The translations under genes and the position numbers were made by a program. From Chrysomallon squamiferum (Eukaryota > Mollusca > Gastropoda > Neomphalida > Peltospiridae), in contig CM022668.1 of NCBI GenBank assembly GCA_012295275.1, positions 3,883,080 through 3,947,079 of the forward strand: a DNA stretch of 64,000 nt, given 5' to 3'. Positions 38,471-49,641 of this stretch are shown here, piece after piece. Position 1 is the first letter of the stretch, and every line of letters begins with the position of its first letter. The notes beneath the pieces were generated by a model. It did not search any database and was not told the DNA's origin. It was given only the letters and a program-made list of their open reading frames with translations.

Positions 38471-38641
38471 TGTAGTAGCAGCAGTTGTTGTTGTAGTAGT
38501 AGTAGTAGTATCTTAAAAATCACATACAAATTAAGTCAGTTATTGACAGGTATATTCAAATAACATTAAATACATCTATACAGGCTATGAACTGATGTAA
38601 TGATGATGTTTATCTTCACAAGTGAAAAATGTTGAGAGTTT
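36707..38641. other. convergent intergenic stretch with 3' UTRs
   Basis: Contains the probable 3' UTR of the proline-rich gene (AATAAA-type signals near 36941 and 37013) and, on the other strand, that of the 138-aa gene. A (TAG)n-rich tract lies at about 38430-38510. A 47-codon stop-free stretch near 37935-38050 lacks a start and a good donor. Confidence 0.4.
38430..38510 (+). repeat. (TAG)n trinucleotide repeat
   Basis: A trinucleotide run with a short ATT prefix and a GTTGTAGTAGCAGCAG interruption. Confidence 0.85.
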
Positions 38642-41600
38642 CTATGCATCAGACATATTGATGCTATTCAAATCAATCTTGTGTAGGACATTTTTTTCCA
38701 GCGCAAATGAATACTGAAATTTAAAAAATATCACTGATTAGAACCATGTAACAACCTTGTAGAAATTGATACATACAGACAGACACACACACACACAGAC
38801 AGTTAGTTAGATCATCAGAAAAACTGACTGATTGATAAACAGATAAAGAAACAAAGGAGAGAGAGATAGAAAAAAGATAGGATGAGAGAATAGAAAGAAA
38901 GAGATTGTGTATATGCTTGTTTGAATGGGTGTATGTATGTATATATGTGATGTGTGTATGTGAGTATATATATAGAGAGAGAGAGAGAGAGAGCTTTTTA
39001 GAATAAATGTTGAAATAATTGATGATTTGACTTAGACAAGAAATCGTCAGCAAGCAGTAAGCACACTTGTTCTCAAAACAGCAGATCTTACATGTTTAAG
39101 TTTAGTTGTTTTGGTTATTAATTTACCTAGTGAAATTCAGTATCCCTGTGTTTATATTTATTAATATTTACTTTTACATATTGCAAATAGTCTTAAAGCA
39201 ACCACTGCCCTCTGACAAAGTAGGGCCTACTACAGTATAGTTACCTCATAGGTTTTACGATTTTGGGGAGATTTGTTAAGTAGTAATCGAACATCAATCT
39301 GAAAATAACAAATAGAAGTCAAGAGTGTTGTTGTTGCCATCATCACATTCATCATCATTAACACAGATTATTATTACTATTATTATCATCATCAGTATGT
39401 ATTAATATTTATCTTTGTAATGTGTAATTTTAATTAGACATTTACTTACATGTAATTTGTTCATATACAGCTTTTGGTATTTTTCGGCAATCTTGAATTT
39501 GACGCCTTGCAAATCATATCTTGTACTTAGGCCACCTATAAGAAGATAAACTCCGGTTTTTACAAGTTGTATTAATATATTGTCATTTAGAGTTTTAAAT
39601 AACAAATGACAATATATATATATATATACTTACTATACATAATTCATATCATTATCACGAACTCTGATTTTGAAACTTGTGCTTGGAAAAAAAATCTATA
39701 GATAATATGTTACTTTAAAATGTACCAAAAATATCTTATTTTGGTAAATTCATAGCTGTATTATTTAAATTAAACTGGGTGCAGTGTCCATCTCATTTTA
39801 TTTTTACATTTTTTTCGTAATTAATCAGAATATTTAGAATTATATAAACTTTGTTATAAACTTATTATTAATAGTAGTGGAAGTAATAATAGCAACGAAT
39901 AGACTTAAATCGGTCAACTTAAAATGTATGTTGTTTCTATGAAAAATAAGAATCAAAACTAGTATCATTTATACACTTAAGCAGTGTTCAAAATAATAAA
40001 ATTACCATAGTTACGTTGTGCAGTCTGCTAACACACATTGTGATGTTGTAATTACCTGTATATATTGTTTCCTCTAGTCTGCAGTCAGACATTTTATAAA
40101 CGGTTAATAAGTAAATATTACAAAGTACAACCTGTTACATTGCTTTCAAACTGACCTATATTTTATGTCAACAAGGATTTTCTCTTATCGAAAAATTGAT
40201 AAAAAAAAGAAAAAAGAAAAAAAGATGCATAACTCGCAGCTGTTAGCCGCGAGAACAAAAACGAAACCGTTGCTCATTTCTGTTTAAGCTAATTGTTCAA
40301 TGAAATACTGTTTGAAATTTTAAGCAAAACAATTTATTACAGATATTTTTTTTTTCTAATAAACAAATTAAATAATAAAAGAATTTTACATATATAATTT
40401 TTTTCTAATAAACATATTAAAAATAAACGTAACAATCGTTAAAGATATTATTTTCACTGATAAACAAAAAATTAAATATCACGTCTAGTTATGAACAGGT
40501 AATTTAATCTCTCATATATATATATGTCACGGTGACTAAAATTTGGCTCGTCCCGTCTAAAGGGTAGCAGATTATAATAGCGTCACGCTATATATATGTA
40601 TTTATGTATTTTCATAAATTAACCCTAAAGGATAATATATAGTTATATAGTTAAACCGTCCGATTCGACGATACGTTATCAAAGCAAATACTGAAATAGC
40701 GTTGACAAATAATAAAAAATTAATTCGGCCTAGTTGGTTACTTGATCATTCTTTCTAAATAATCTTTTAATTATTAAAACACGTTATCTTTGTTTTTATA
40801 AATGTAAGTACCACAGAATAACACTATAAAAAATTCAACAGCAACAGATTTAGCCATCTTCAATCATTCAAGATGTATGTTACATATACAAAACATTAAA
40901 ACATAATTACCATTGTCTGCGTTTTCCTTTGTGTTGTGCAGACAAAGACTCTCAAGAATGGCACTGATCAAAGAGATGTCGTTCAAAACGCGTGTGACTA
41001 CTTATACACCCATCGCTCGGGTGTTCAATCTACATCTCTGCAGACAGCCTTTCTGAATTTACTTTGCAGCTTTTAATGCCAGTTTTGGGTTTGTTAAGCC
41101 ACAGTGTTTCTTAGTTTATTAAATAACGGAATTTCCCCAAATTATATAATACAGCTTCTAAATAGCCCAAGTACGTCTGCATACGCTCTGCTATTTAGTT
41201 TTTGTGTATTTACCCTCATTTTATTCTGCGACGGACACACCCACTGACCTGTCAGAAAGCGTGCCCGTCGTAGACGTGCTTCACAACAGCTAGCTCTGAT
41301 TAGCACGTTCATTTTTCTCATTCATTCATTCATACCCCCATTTTCTGCCATTAATTAGTAAACAGTTAAGAAATGTAAAAATATAAATTATAAACATGAT
41401 TATACAAGATAGCTAAATAATATAATAAGATATTTAAGATAAAATGTAGCAGACATTCTGCTTTAATGGGCATATAAAAATGAAGATTTTGTGAAATTCT
41501 ATAATTCACTGCATATAAAACAAAATTACAATCAAAATCAAGTCTGGCAAAGAGGCACTAATGAGGTCCCGTCACAATATATATATGAAATAAAATCAAA

Positions 41601-41750
41601 CAGTGAAATGAAAGTAATATATTTCTATTTACCACAAATGATTCCGCTGCTCTCTACATCCCTCGCGCAGGTTCCTCTGACGTCATAATCAGTCTGTTGA
41701 CAGATATCTGAGTGGTGAACTTTTTTCTTGTGTTTATATACTCCCATCAT
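38642..41750 (-). CDS. unrecognised 138-residue protein assembled from five short exons
   Basis: Minus-strand exons 41750-41633, 40997-40911, 39535-39450, 39298-39245 and 38713-38642 (stop TAG) join in phases 1, 1, 0 and 0 without a stop. Splice signals are good: donors G/GTAAAT, G/GTAATT, CAT/GTAAGT and GAG/GTAACT; acceptors such as TTCTTATAG, TTATTTTCAG and AAATTTCAG. The acceptor of exon 2 is the weakest, and a start at 41000 would add one residue in frame. The protein begins MMGVYKHKKKVHHSDIC, has a likely helical block LNDISLISAILESL, then KIAEKYQKLYMNKLHIDVRL and LNKSPQNRKTYEYSFALEKN, and ends SINMSDA. It has no signal peptide or membrane segment and looks like a small helical cytosolic protein. 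I do not recognise the family. CRE- and YY1-like sites near its 5' end support a promoter at about 41.7-41.9 kb. Confidence 0.65.
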
Positions 41751-41880
41751 CTGAAAAACCAGAAACACTATTGACACATCTACTGCAGATGTTATTGCTT
41801 CTTCAGTAGTCTGCAGTTATCACACTGTTTCATCGTTTACTTCTGTCACGTCCGTTCTGAAGGGATAAAATGGCGACATT
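41678..41880. promoter_or_regulatory. probable promoter region of the minus-strand gene, possibly bidirectional
   Basis: Contains a perfect CRE palindrome TGACGTCA at 41678-41685, overlapping the first coding exon, and an AAAATGGCGAC element near 41869 that resembles a YY1 site, a common core-promoter motif. The candidate plus-strand gene starts within about 700 bp to the right, so the two may share this promoter. A 27-codon signal-peptide-like frame opens at the ATGGCG but is not supported further. Confidence 0.4.
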
Positions 41881-42369
41881 CAGATATTTTGTAGCAGTAT
41901 TATTTTTTAGTATACACTTTTTACTGAGTCACACAAAACAAATAAGTAAATAATTTGAAAAATGAATTTACTTATGGAGTCTATTCCTAAAACCATAGGC
42001 CATCCTTTAAGTTTGTGCTTAACACGAAACACTGGAAAGTCTGTTATGATTTGATGTGACAGTTTCAATAATAACACGTTTAACCACTTTGTTCCGTAAA
42101 CCTGTTACATCAGCTGAAACCCTTTCTATTAAAGACGGTGAAAATATTCAGTCTTTGTACAACTAAAAGTACAATATGGCGAGCTAGAGCCTGGGAGGGA
42201 GGGGCAGGTTTAAGACAGATTCTTGTTTTCAGATCCTGTGGTTATGTACAATTTGTGTGTGTGCGTGCGTACGAATGAGAGTGTGTGGGTGAGTGCGCTT
42301 TTTTGAACTTGGGAAAATACATTTTTACGTAAATGAATTATTCATTCCTACTCACTTTTTGTGTTTCAG

Positions 42370-44029
42370 TATTAAAGTGACACTTTCTGGTGTAATTGCT
42401 GTTTTAACTGAAGTAATCTGTAATTTCAGTGATAGTAGATACACGTTGTTGTGTATTTATATATCACAGTTAGATTATTTTCTCAGTACACTGAATATCT
42501 AGGACTGTATTAATGTAACATGGATAGTAACTGTAACTTTGTTAGCCTGTTTTCAACAACATCAAAAACGATTTGTTAAAAGTTTACCCTTGTAAATTAA
42601 ATAGTGCAGTATGTTAACGTTTTCAGAAAAACTGGATTTCTGTTCTTCTTATTTTATCTAACAAGAAAATTAGTTTATCAGAATTTAGATGGCCAGTTTT
42701 ATTTATTTTAAATAATTATTTGGAATTGAATAAATATTACTAATTAGAAAATAATTTAATGTTGCTTCAACATTTTATGTTAATCAAAATACGACCTTGC
42801 ACAATAAGTGACAAAAGTAATGAAAGTAAACAAGTTAATAAATGGTTGCAGGACAATTTCTATCATAACATATTTTTATTAATCTCAAACTAAACACTGC
42901 ACTGTTTTAAAACAATGAATACTTATATTATATATAATGTAATTGTTGGGTCTCTTGTAGAAGAGAAGAAAACTGAAAAAAAAAGTTACACATTTTCTAC
43001 TTCATCCTGATGTATTGTTAGTCACACAATGGAGGGGGTTGGGGCGAGGGGAAGACACCACTTAGCTTATTTTTCTACTAGTGTCGAAAAAATTAATTTT
43101 GCTACATATTGTCTCACTGGTTATGAACGTGGCAGACTATTTACATATTTTAATATTAAAATTTTAAAAGTAAAATTATAACAAAATTTACGATAAAAAA
43201 ATAAATAAATCAGTAAGCTGTTATTGACCTATGAATCGCCGTCTAACCTGATCACCAGCGATGTTGTCTCAGATTTCACTGTACACTGATTTCTGTAACA
43301 GGGAAGTGGGGACCGATGAGCCAATTTAGAAACACTGTATTTATAAGAAATTCCTAACAAAAACACAAACTTTCACAAGATCTATAAATATGTGTTATCA
43401 TTTCAATATTAAATTGAGACCAAAGAAAAAAACAATTACTCAAGATAGTCAAAAATCTACTTTTTAACTGTCGCGTTGATGGCCTGCTACAAGGTCTCTG
43501 AACAATATGGGTGAAGGTCACATGTAAAGTAATTGCATTGGTGGCTCAAAGATGTCACTATCATTTTACAGTCAGGAGTTTAGGGGGTGGCTCAAAGATC
43601 CAAAGTTTCCCGTACATAAATGTTATTAGAGGTGTGGTAGTTTATTTATATACTTTATATATCTTGTTATCTTTACATACATTAAAATCTTTTGTTGCAT
43701 TAACATACATTAAATATTTTTTGTTACACTTGCATATCCTTTATTGCAATGTTTATAATAATAACCAACGGCAACAACCTGCTAAGGTACTTCTTATTTC
43801 AGTATTTCTCTCTTCCAGTTTCTGTCTCTAATAATAATATATAATATTTACCTCTGTGTTGTAATTCTCTAGCTGAGATTTCATTCATTTATCTCTCATC
43901 TACCTCCCCTTTTCACTATCTGTCTGTCTGTCTGTCCTGTTTGTCTGTTTGTCTCTGTCTACCTATATATTTAAAGCAGATTTTTACACTATTTAAATTG
44001 TAATTTTATTCATAAATATCGTTAACATT

Positions 44030-44125
<96 letters not shown>

Positions 44126-45703
44126 ATCCTCAAAACTGTAGAACTGTATGCGTCAATACTTAAATAACTTCATTGTATTTTCACAGATGTATTTGAGGAA
44201 TTCGAAGCATGAGGACTACAGGCCGCAGTTATTTGACGTATTACGAATGCTGATTTTCCTGCTTCCATTTTTTGTTGTTGAAAAAAGGATATATTATAGA
44301 ATTTAACAAAATATTACATTTTGATTTTTTTATTACGGACATTCTAAATAAGTCACAATCCAAGCGTCATCTTAAACACACTCGTTAGCTACATGATTTA
44401 TAAACTGTAAGGTTGTATTAAATATCGCAAAATGACGATTAATGTAGTTTTCAGTCAAATATGCCAGTTCTGTAAAACGTAAAATGCATTAACTGAATGT
44501 TTATTTTATATAGCTGTTTATTATTATTATTTAATAAAAATAAATCTGACCCGATTTCCTCACCTGAGTACATCTGTATACATAATAATATATCACTGTG
44601 AGTACACCTGTATACATAATAATATATCACTGTGAGTACACCTGTATACATAATAATATATCACTGTAAGTACATCTGTATACATAATAATATATCACTG
44701 CGAGTACACCTGTATACATAATAATATAATCACTGTGAGTACATCTGTATACATAATAATATATTTCTGTGAGTACATCTGTATACATAATAATATATCA
44801 CTGTAAGTACATCTGTATACATAATAATATATCACTGCGAGTACACCTGTATACATAATAATATATCACTGTAAGTACATCTGTATACATAATAATATAT
44901 CACTGTGAGTACATCTGTATACATAATAATATATTTCTGTGAGTACATCTGTATACATAATAATATATCACTGTGTGGTTTCACTGTAATAATTTTATTT
45001 ACACATGTGTATTTACGTCACCTGAGTACATGGTGATTGACAGTTTTAAAATGCCATTTTATAAAACACCACAAGGATGATCAGACGTCATGCTTTTGAC
45101 CATATATGAATATACAGAGTGCGTTTTGAAAATTCATTTAAAAAAAAATACGAACAAGAAAAATGCATTCATCAAATACAAGGTAGATAGATTGACAGAT
45201 AGATAGATAAAGAGACAGATAGTGAAAAGGGATGTAGAGAAGAGTGATAAAGAATGAATGACTAAACGAACGATGTCTCAGCTATAGAGTTACTAAGTAT
45301 AATACAGAGATAAATATTATATATTTTAAAATATTTGTTTAAAACATCAGAGTGCCAAGTCAGATTATATAATTATTTGATGAAGCTGCGGACCTGTTTA
45401 ACTCTATTAGAGAAGAAAATTGTACAGCCAACAACAGTCTCGGTGGTCCAGAACGTAAATAAATAAAATATCAGGTTTTAGATAAAGAAAAAAACATAAA
45501 ATGAATGCTACGTTACAGGTATTTTTCTGAAAAACAAACTGTCCAAATATATACTGTATATATCTTTCTTACCGACCAAATATATATTGTTTATATATTG
45601 AATTTTTTTCAAATATATATTATATATATCTTCCATACTGTTTAAATAAATATTATATAAAGCTTTCTTTAAAACATACTGTCCAAATATATATATTGTG
45701 TGT

Positions 45704-45749
<46 letters not shown>

Positions 45750-46528
45750 GTCTTACATAATATCCAACCTGTTATTCCCTAATATATCTTCAAGACTAAC
45801 TAAGTTTAAAATAAAGATAAGAAACCTACTGCCCAGATATAAATTGTGTTTGTCGTCGTATATACATAAGCATGTTCAATATGATAATATTCTGTAAATC
45901 TTCCAATAAACCATATTGTACACAGCTTTCTGTAAAGCTGTACAAATTTAAATATCGAATAATTATAGCGGGAACCTGATACTTCCACAAATTTCAGTGC
46001 TGAAGTTCTGACACAGTTTTAAACTTGTGATCAGAGTTTTTACAAATCACATGATGTCAGATATAGTTTCGTAATCTACAAGGTAGTCAACTCAAAGATA
46101 TTACAGGACATAATTTCAAACAGTCTAGAGACTAGACAGACATATTATTGTACATGTCATATCAGTTACAGTACAAGATGCAGGCTAGATAACCAAAGAT
46201 AACAAAGAACATACGATATATTACGCAATCAATGCGTACCCACGGATAACCAGAACCTGATGTTAAGGATCGTTTGAAAACAATTTGGTTTCTTCAGCTT
46301 TGTTCAAAACAAGCGTTTCATGTTTTAATTGTAACACTGGGATGAAAACATTACTGTGTCGTTAATTTGAATCGTTTTAGAAACAAAACCGAAGAAGTGA
46401 ATAAACTGATGGTTCAGCCATCGAAATTAGCAGGCAAACTAACAGAGGTTTTCAAAATGATGTCGTTCCAATTTAACAGAACAGTGCCATCTCGCCAGAA
46501 CGTTCCGTCAAAATTTGCCCCTGCATGA
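42370..46528 (+). CDS. candidate spliced gene, C-terminal part reconstructed, unrecognised
   Basis: Plus-strand exons compatible in frame: 42370-42412 (IKVTLSGVIAVLTE), 44187-44237 (MYLRNSKHEDYRPQLFD), 45353-45454 (CQVRLYNYLMKLRTCLTLLE then KKIVQPTTVSVVQN), 45969-46015 (REPDTSTNFSAEVLT) and 46381-46528 (NKTEEVNKLMVQPSKLAGKL ... ending PSKFAPA and TGA). The first, second and third have good acceptors and phase-0 donors. The fourth exon has a poor polypyrimidine tract and a weak donor (CA/GTTTTA), yet its phase matches the fifth exactly. The 45353 and 46381 exons are the most convincing on codon content. The predicted protein is largely helical. The N-terminal exon is not identified; it must end in phase 2. 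I do not recognise the family. Confidence applies to a gene existing here, less to each junction. Confidence 0.42.
44033..44122 (+). repeat. (CT)n microsatellite, about 45 units
   Basis: A perfect CT run 65 bp before a candidate splice acceptor at 44186. Confidence 0.95.
44565..44976 (+). repeat. 34-bp satellite
   Basis: About twelve copies of a 34-bp unit of the type GAGTACATCTGTATACATAA + TAATATATCACTGT, lying in an intron of the candidate plus-strand gene. Variation alternates between ACACCTG and ACATCTG, and some copies are shortened to TATTTCTGT, suggesting higher-order amplification. Confidence 0.93.
45697..45750 (+). repeat. (GT)n-(TA)n microsatellite
   Basis: A GT run of about 20 units followed by a short TA run. 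Confidence 0.85.
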
Positions 46529-46578
46529 AGCCCAAGCATGTAAACTGGTAAACTGAAATACGACTAGCTATCTTTTAT

Positions 46579-46599
46579 TATAATAATAATAATAATAAC

Positions 46600-46633
<34 letters not shown>

Positions 46634-46655
46634 AATAATAATATGAAGAAGAAGA
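46579..46655 (+). repeat. (AAT)n-(AAC)n-(GAA)n compound microsatellite
   Basis: Successive trinucleotide runs shortly after the stop codon of the candidate plus-strand gene. Confidence 0.85.
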
Positions 46656-46769
46656 AGATGAATGTATTGTGTGTGTAAATGAAACTAAACAAAGAGAAAT
46701 ATTCGTTGTTGCAGCCTTCCCGTACAGCAGTAAACGACGTCAAGTCGGTCTTGTACCACGTCAGTTTAC

Positions 46770-47810
46770 ACTACTTCTAGCATTACTACTACTTCTACTA
46801 GTAATTTTATACTACTATCATTAACACTATTCTAGCATTACTACTACGTCTACTAGTAATTTTATACTACTATCATTAACACTACTTCTAGTATTACTAC
46901 TACTTCTACTAGTAATTTTACTACTACTATCAATAACACTTCTTCTAATAGTATTACTACTTCTACTAGTAATTTTACTACTACTATCAATAACACTTCT
47001 AATAGTACTACTACTTCTATTAGTAATTTTACTACTATCATTAACACTTCTTCTAATATTACTACTACTTCTACTAGTAATTTTATACTACTATCATTAA
47101 AACTACTACTAGTATTACTACTACTTCTATTAGTAATTTTATACTACTATCAATAGCACTTCTTCTAATAGTACTACTACTTCTACTAGTAATTTTATAT
47201 ACTATCATTAACACTACTACTAGTATTACTACTACTTCTACTAGTAATTTTACTACTACTATCAATAGCACTTCTTCTAATAGTACTACTACTTCTACTA
47301 GTAATTTTACTACTACTATCAATAACACTTCTAATAGTACTACTACTTCTATTAGTAATTTTATATACTATCATTAACACTACTACTAGTATTACTACTA
47401 CTTCTACTAGTAATTTTTTTATCAATAGCACTACTAATCAATTTTACTAGCTATCAATAACACTTCTAATAGTACTACTACTTCTACTAGTAATTTTATA
47501 TACTATCATTAAGACTACTACTAGCATTCTACTACTTCTACTAGTAATTTTATATACTATCATTAAGACTACTACTAGCATTCTACTACTTCTACTAGTA
47601 ATTTTACTACTACTATCACTATCACCACTATTGTTAGTACAAGCGTTACTAGTGCATCAGCTACTATTACTACTGCAGCTAGTATAACCATTACTACGAC
47701 TTTTACTACCACTACTTTTTCTACTGCTAATACTTCTATCATAACTACAACTACTACAATAACTACTATTACTACTTCTACAATAACTGCTACTACTACA
47801 ATGATGATGT
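46770..47810 (+). repeat. minisatellite of about 57 bp built from TAC/TTA triplets
   Basis: A unit containing CTACTAGTAATTTTA, followed by TACTACTATCATTAACACTAC and TTCTACTA-type variants, recurs about every 50-60 bases at least a dozen times between 46.80 and 47.62 kb, then decays into irregular ACT-triplet sequence to 47.81 kb. Long minus-strand reading frames here are low-complexity V/L/I/E or S/R repeats and are not genes. Confidence 0.85.
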
Positions 47811-47896
47811 ATTTCATATTCTGATTTTTTGCAACTCACATCATCTCAGTCTGAGTACTACAGTGGGAAATTATTTCACATTATTCATGCTGTTGT

Positions 47897-47898
<2 letters not shown>

Positions 47899-47979
<81 letters not shown>
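47899..47979 (+). repeat. (CT)n microsatellite, about 40 units
   Basis: A perfect CT run followed by short TCTG and CA-rich tracts. Confidence 0.95.
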
Positions 47980-47983
<4 letters not shown>

Positions 47984-48705
47984 GTCTGTCTCATACACAT
48001 AAACATACACACACAAATATACACATATATACAAACACATATGTACACAAACACCCAAATGTAACATTTTGAAACCACGGCATAACAACATCAACAACAT
48101 GAAAAAAGAGGAAAGAATAAATAATAAAAACGGCGACGACGACGACGATAACAACAACAAAAATATTAATGCGTGTTAATTGGAGCTTCGAAAAATTATA
48201 TTAATAGTCATTTTGAAAATTAAATTTTAGATGAATGTTCGGTTTTTTCATATGATTTTTTAAATTAATCGTTATATAACTATGGTGTTTGGTAGTCCTT
48301 AAAAATTATAATTATGCTAACAATAAAATATACCACGATCGTGGACAATAACCGGCGGTGCGCTGGAAATTTGATGAAAGTAATTAAATGCTGAAATAGC
48401 TATGATTCAAAATGTCCTTTTTGTATTCACCTATTTCTTCATTATCTTATGACATTAAAATCGTTTACTTTCATTTAGAAACTAATAAAGTTTCTAAATT
48501 GTAGTAAAATATATTTTGCCATGAGACAGAGGTCAGGCTTGCAGGCTGACCCCTGATGTACCCCGTCCCTACCCTGTCCGCATTTCTGATACATTTTTTG
48601 TTAGTAGATGCGGCAACTATGAACACTTGTTACCAGGTGAAAATACATAATCAACCAAAAACAACACACTGGTTAGCTAGTTTTATCTGAACTCAGTTTA
48701 AATAA

Positions 48706-48756
<51 letters not shown>

Positions 48757-48865
48757 TATTTATTAGTAAATCACCTTTTATAAGTAAATCACCTTTCAGT
48801 TTAATTCAGTTAATCACCGCTTCCTGATATCTATTGCTATACGAAGTCTGCAATCAAATACATTA

Positions 48866-48909
<44 letters not shown>

Positions 48910-48993
48910 GAATAATAAGAATAAGAATTACAATTGATAAAAAAGCACATATTGTTAAAGCTTTTATTTTTAACCTTTCAGTAACTATGTGAC

Positions 48994-49039
<46 letters not shown>

Positions 49040-49354
49040 AAACAATTAAAAAAACAACAACAAACAAACAATTCCATCTGGCTTCAGAAGCTCATTAATG
49101 TATTGTTATTAGCAAAAATTAGAAGTAAATAAAACGAAGTCTGTGAGTCATTAAAAACTTACAAGGATTATTTCTTGGCACCGTCGCAGATACATATTAA
49201 AAGCACGGACTTCAATGTCTTTATACTTAATAAATTTAGTATTTAGAATTATTCTGTGTACATGCAACGAAGTACATACCTTGTGACTCTTTCCAGATAT
49301 TAGAAAATAAATTCGATTTTCCCCTTTATATTTGGCTTGACATGTGTTTAGGAA
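47980..49354. other. intergenic stretch with simple repeats
   Basis: Holds (ATT)n at about 48709-48757, (AAT)n at about 48866-48908 and an uninterrupted A-run of about 41 at 48997-49037. I see no gene. Confidence 0.6.
48997..49037 (+). repeat. A-run of about 41
   Basis: A single uninterrupted adenine tract. It could be the tail of an inserted retroposed sequence on the plus strand, but no element body is recognisable to its left. Confidence 0.85.
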
Positions 49355-49471
49355 TGACGTCAGTCGATTGTGGACGTTTTGTTTACTCTGTGAAGAACGA
49401 CGTCTACTCTAGTCGTTAATAGTCGGTAAATTTCGTTTCGTCTTTGCCCCACCTTTCATTTTATTTATTTA

Positions 49472-49510
<39 letters not shown>

Positions 49511-49641
49511 GCAGCTTTATGGTTTTTTCGTTTTAAAAAAGTAAACTATTTTGTGAGACCATGTTTTTGCTATGGTTTTGGGCTATAGTATATCAAAGTT
49601 ATTTCCCTTTTAATGTAGGAAGTGACGTTAGGAAGATGGCC
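49355..49641 (+). promoter_or_regulatory. probable promoter and 5' UTR region of UBAP1
   Basis: A perfect CRE palindrome TGACGTCA lies at 49355-49362. It is followed by a CpG-containing block ending in a donor, AGTCG/GTAAAT, after 49425, which could be a 5' UTR exon. After an (AAT)n tract (49479-49508) comes a second CRE half-site, GTGACGTTA, and an AAGATGGCC element at 49633-49641 resembling a YY1 site. Either block could be the start site feeding the acceptor at 52399. Confidence 0.4.

Noticed and set aside
41870-41953. 27-codon signal-peptide-like frame opening at ATGGCGACATTC
   Set aside because: The ATG lies in a YY1-like promoter element, and no donor matches the phase needed by the next candidate exon.
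43245-43306. Possible minus-strand exon (NQCTVKSETTSLVIR) with acceptor and donor
   Set aside because: Its phase would create a stop on joining to the exon at 41750, so it can only be UTR or chance.
46862-47817. Minus-strand frames of 60-80 codons rich in V, L, I, E or S, R
   Set aside because: They are translations of triplet-based satellite DNA.
47863-48160. Leu/Ser and Arg/Glu repeat frames
   Set aside because: They translate the CT microsatellite.
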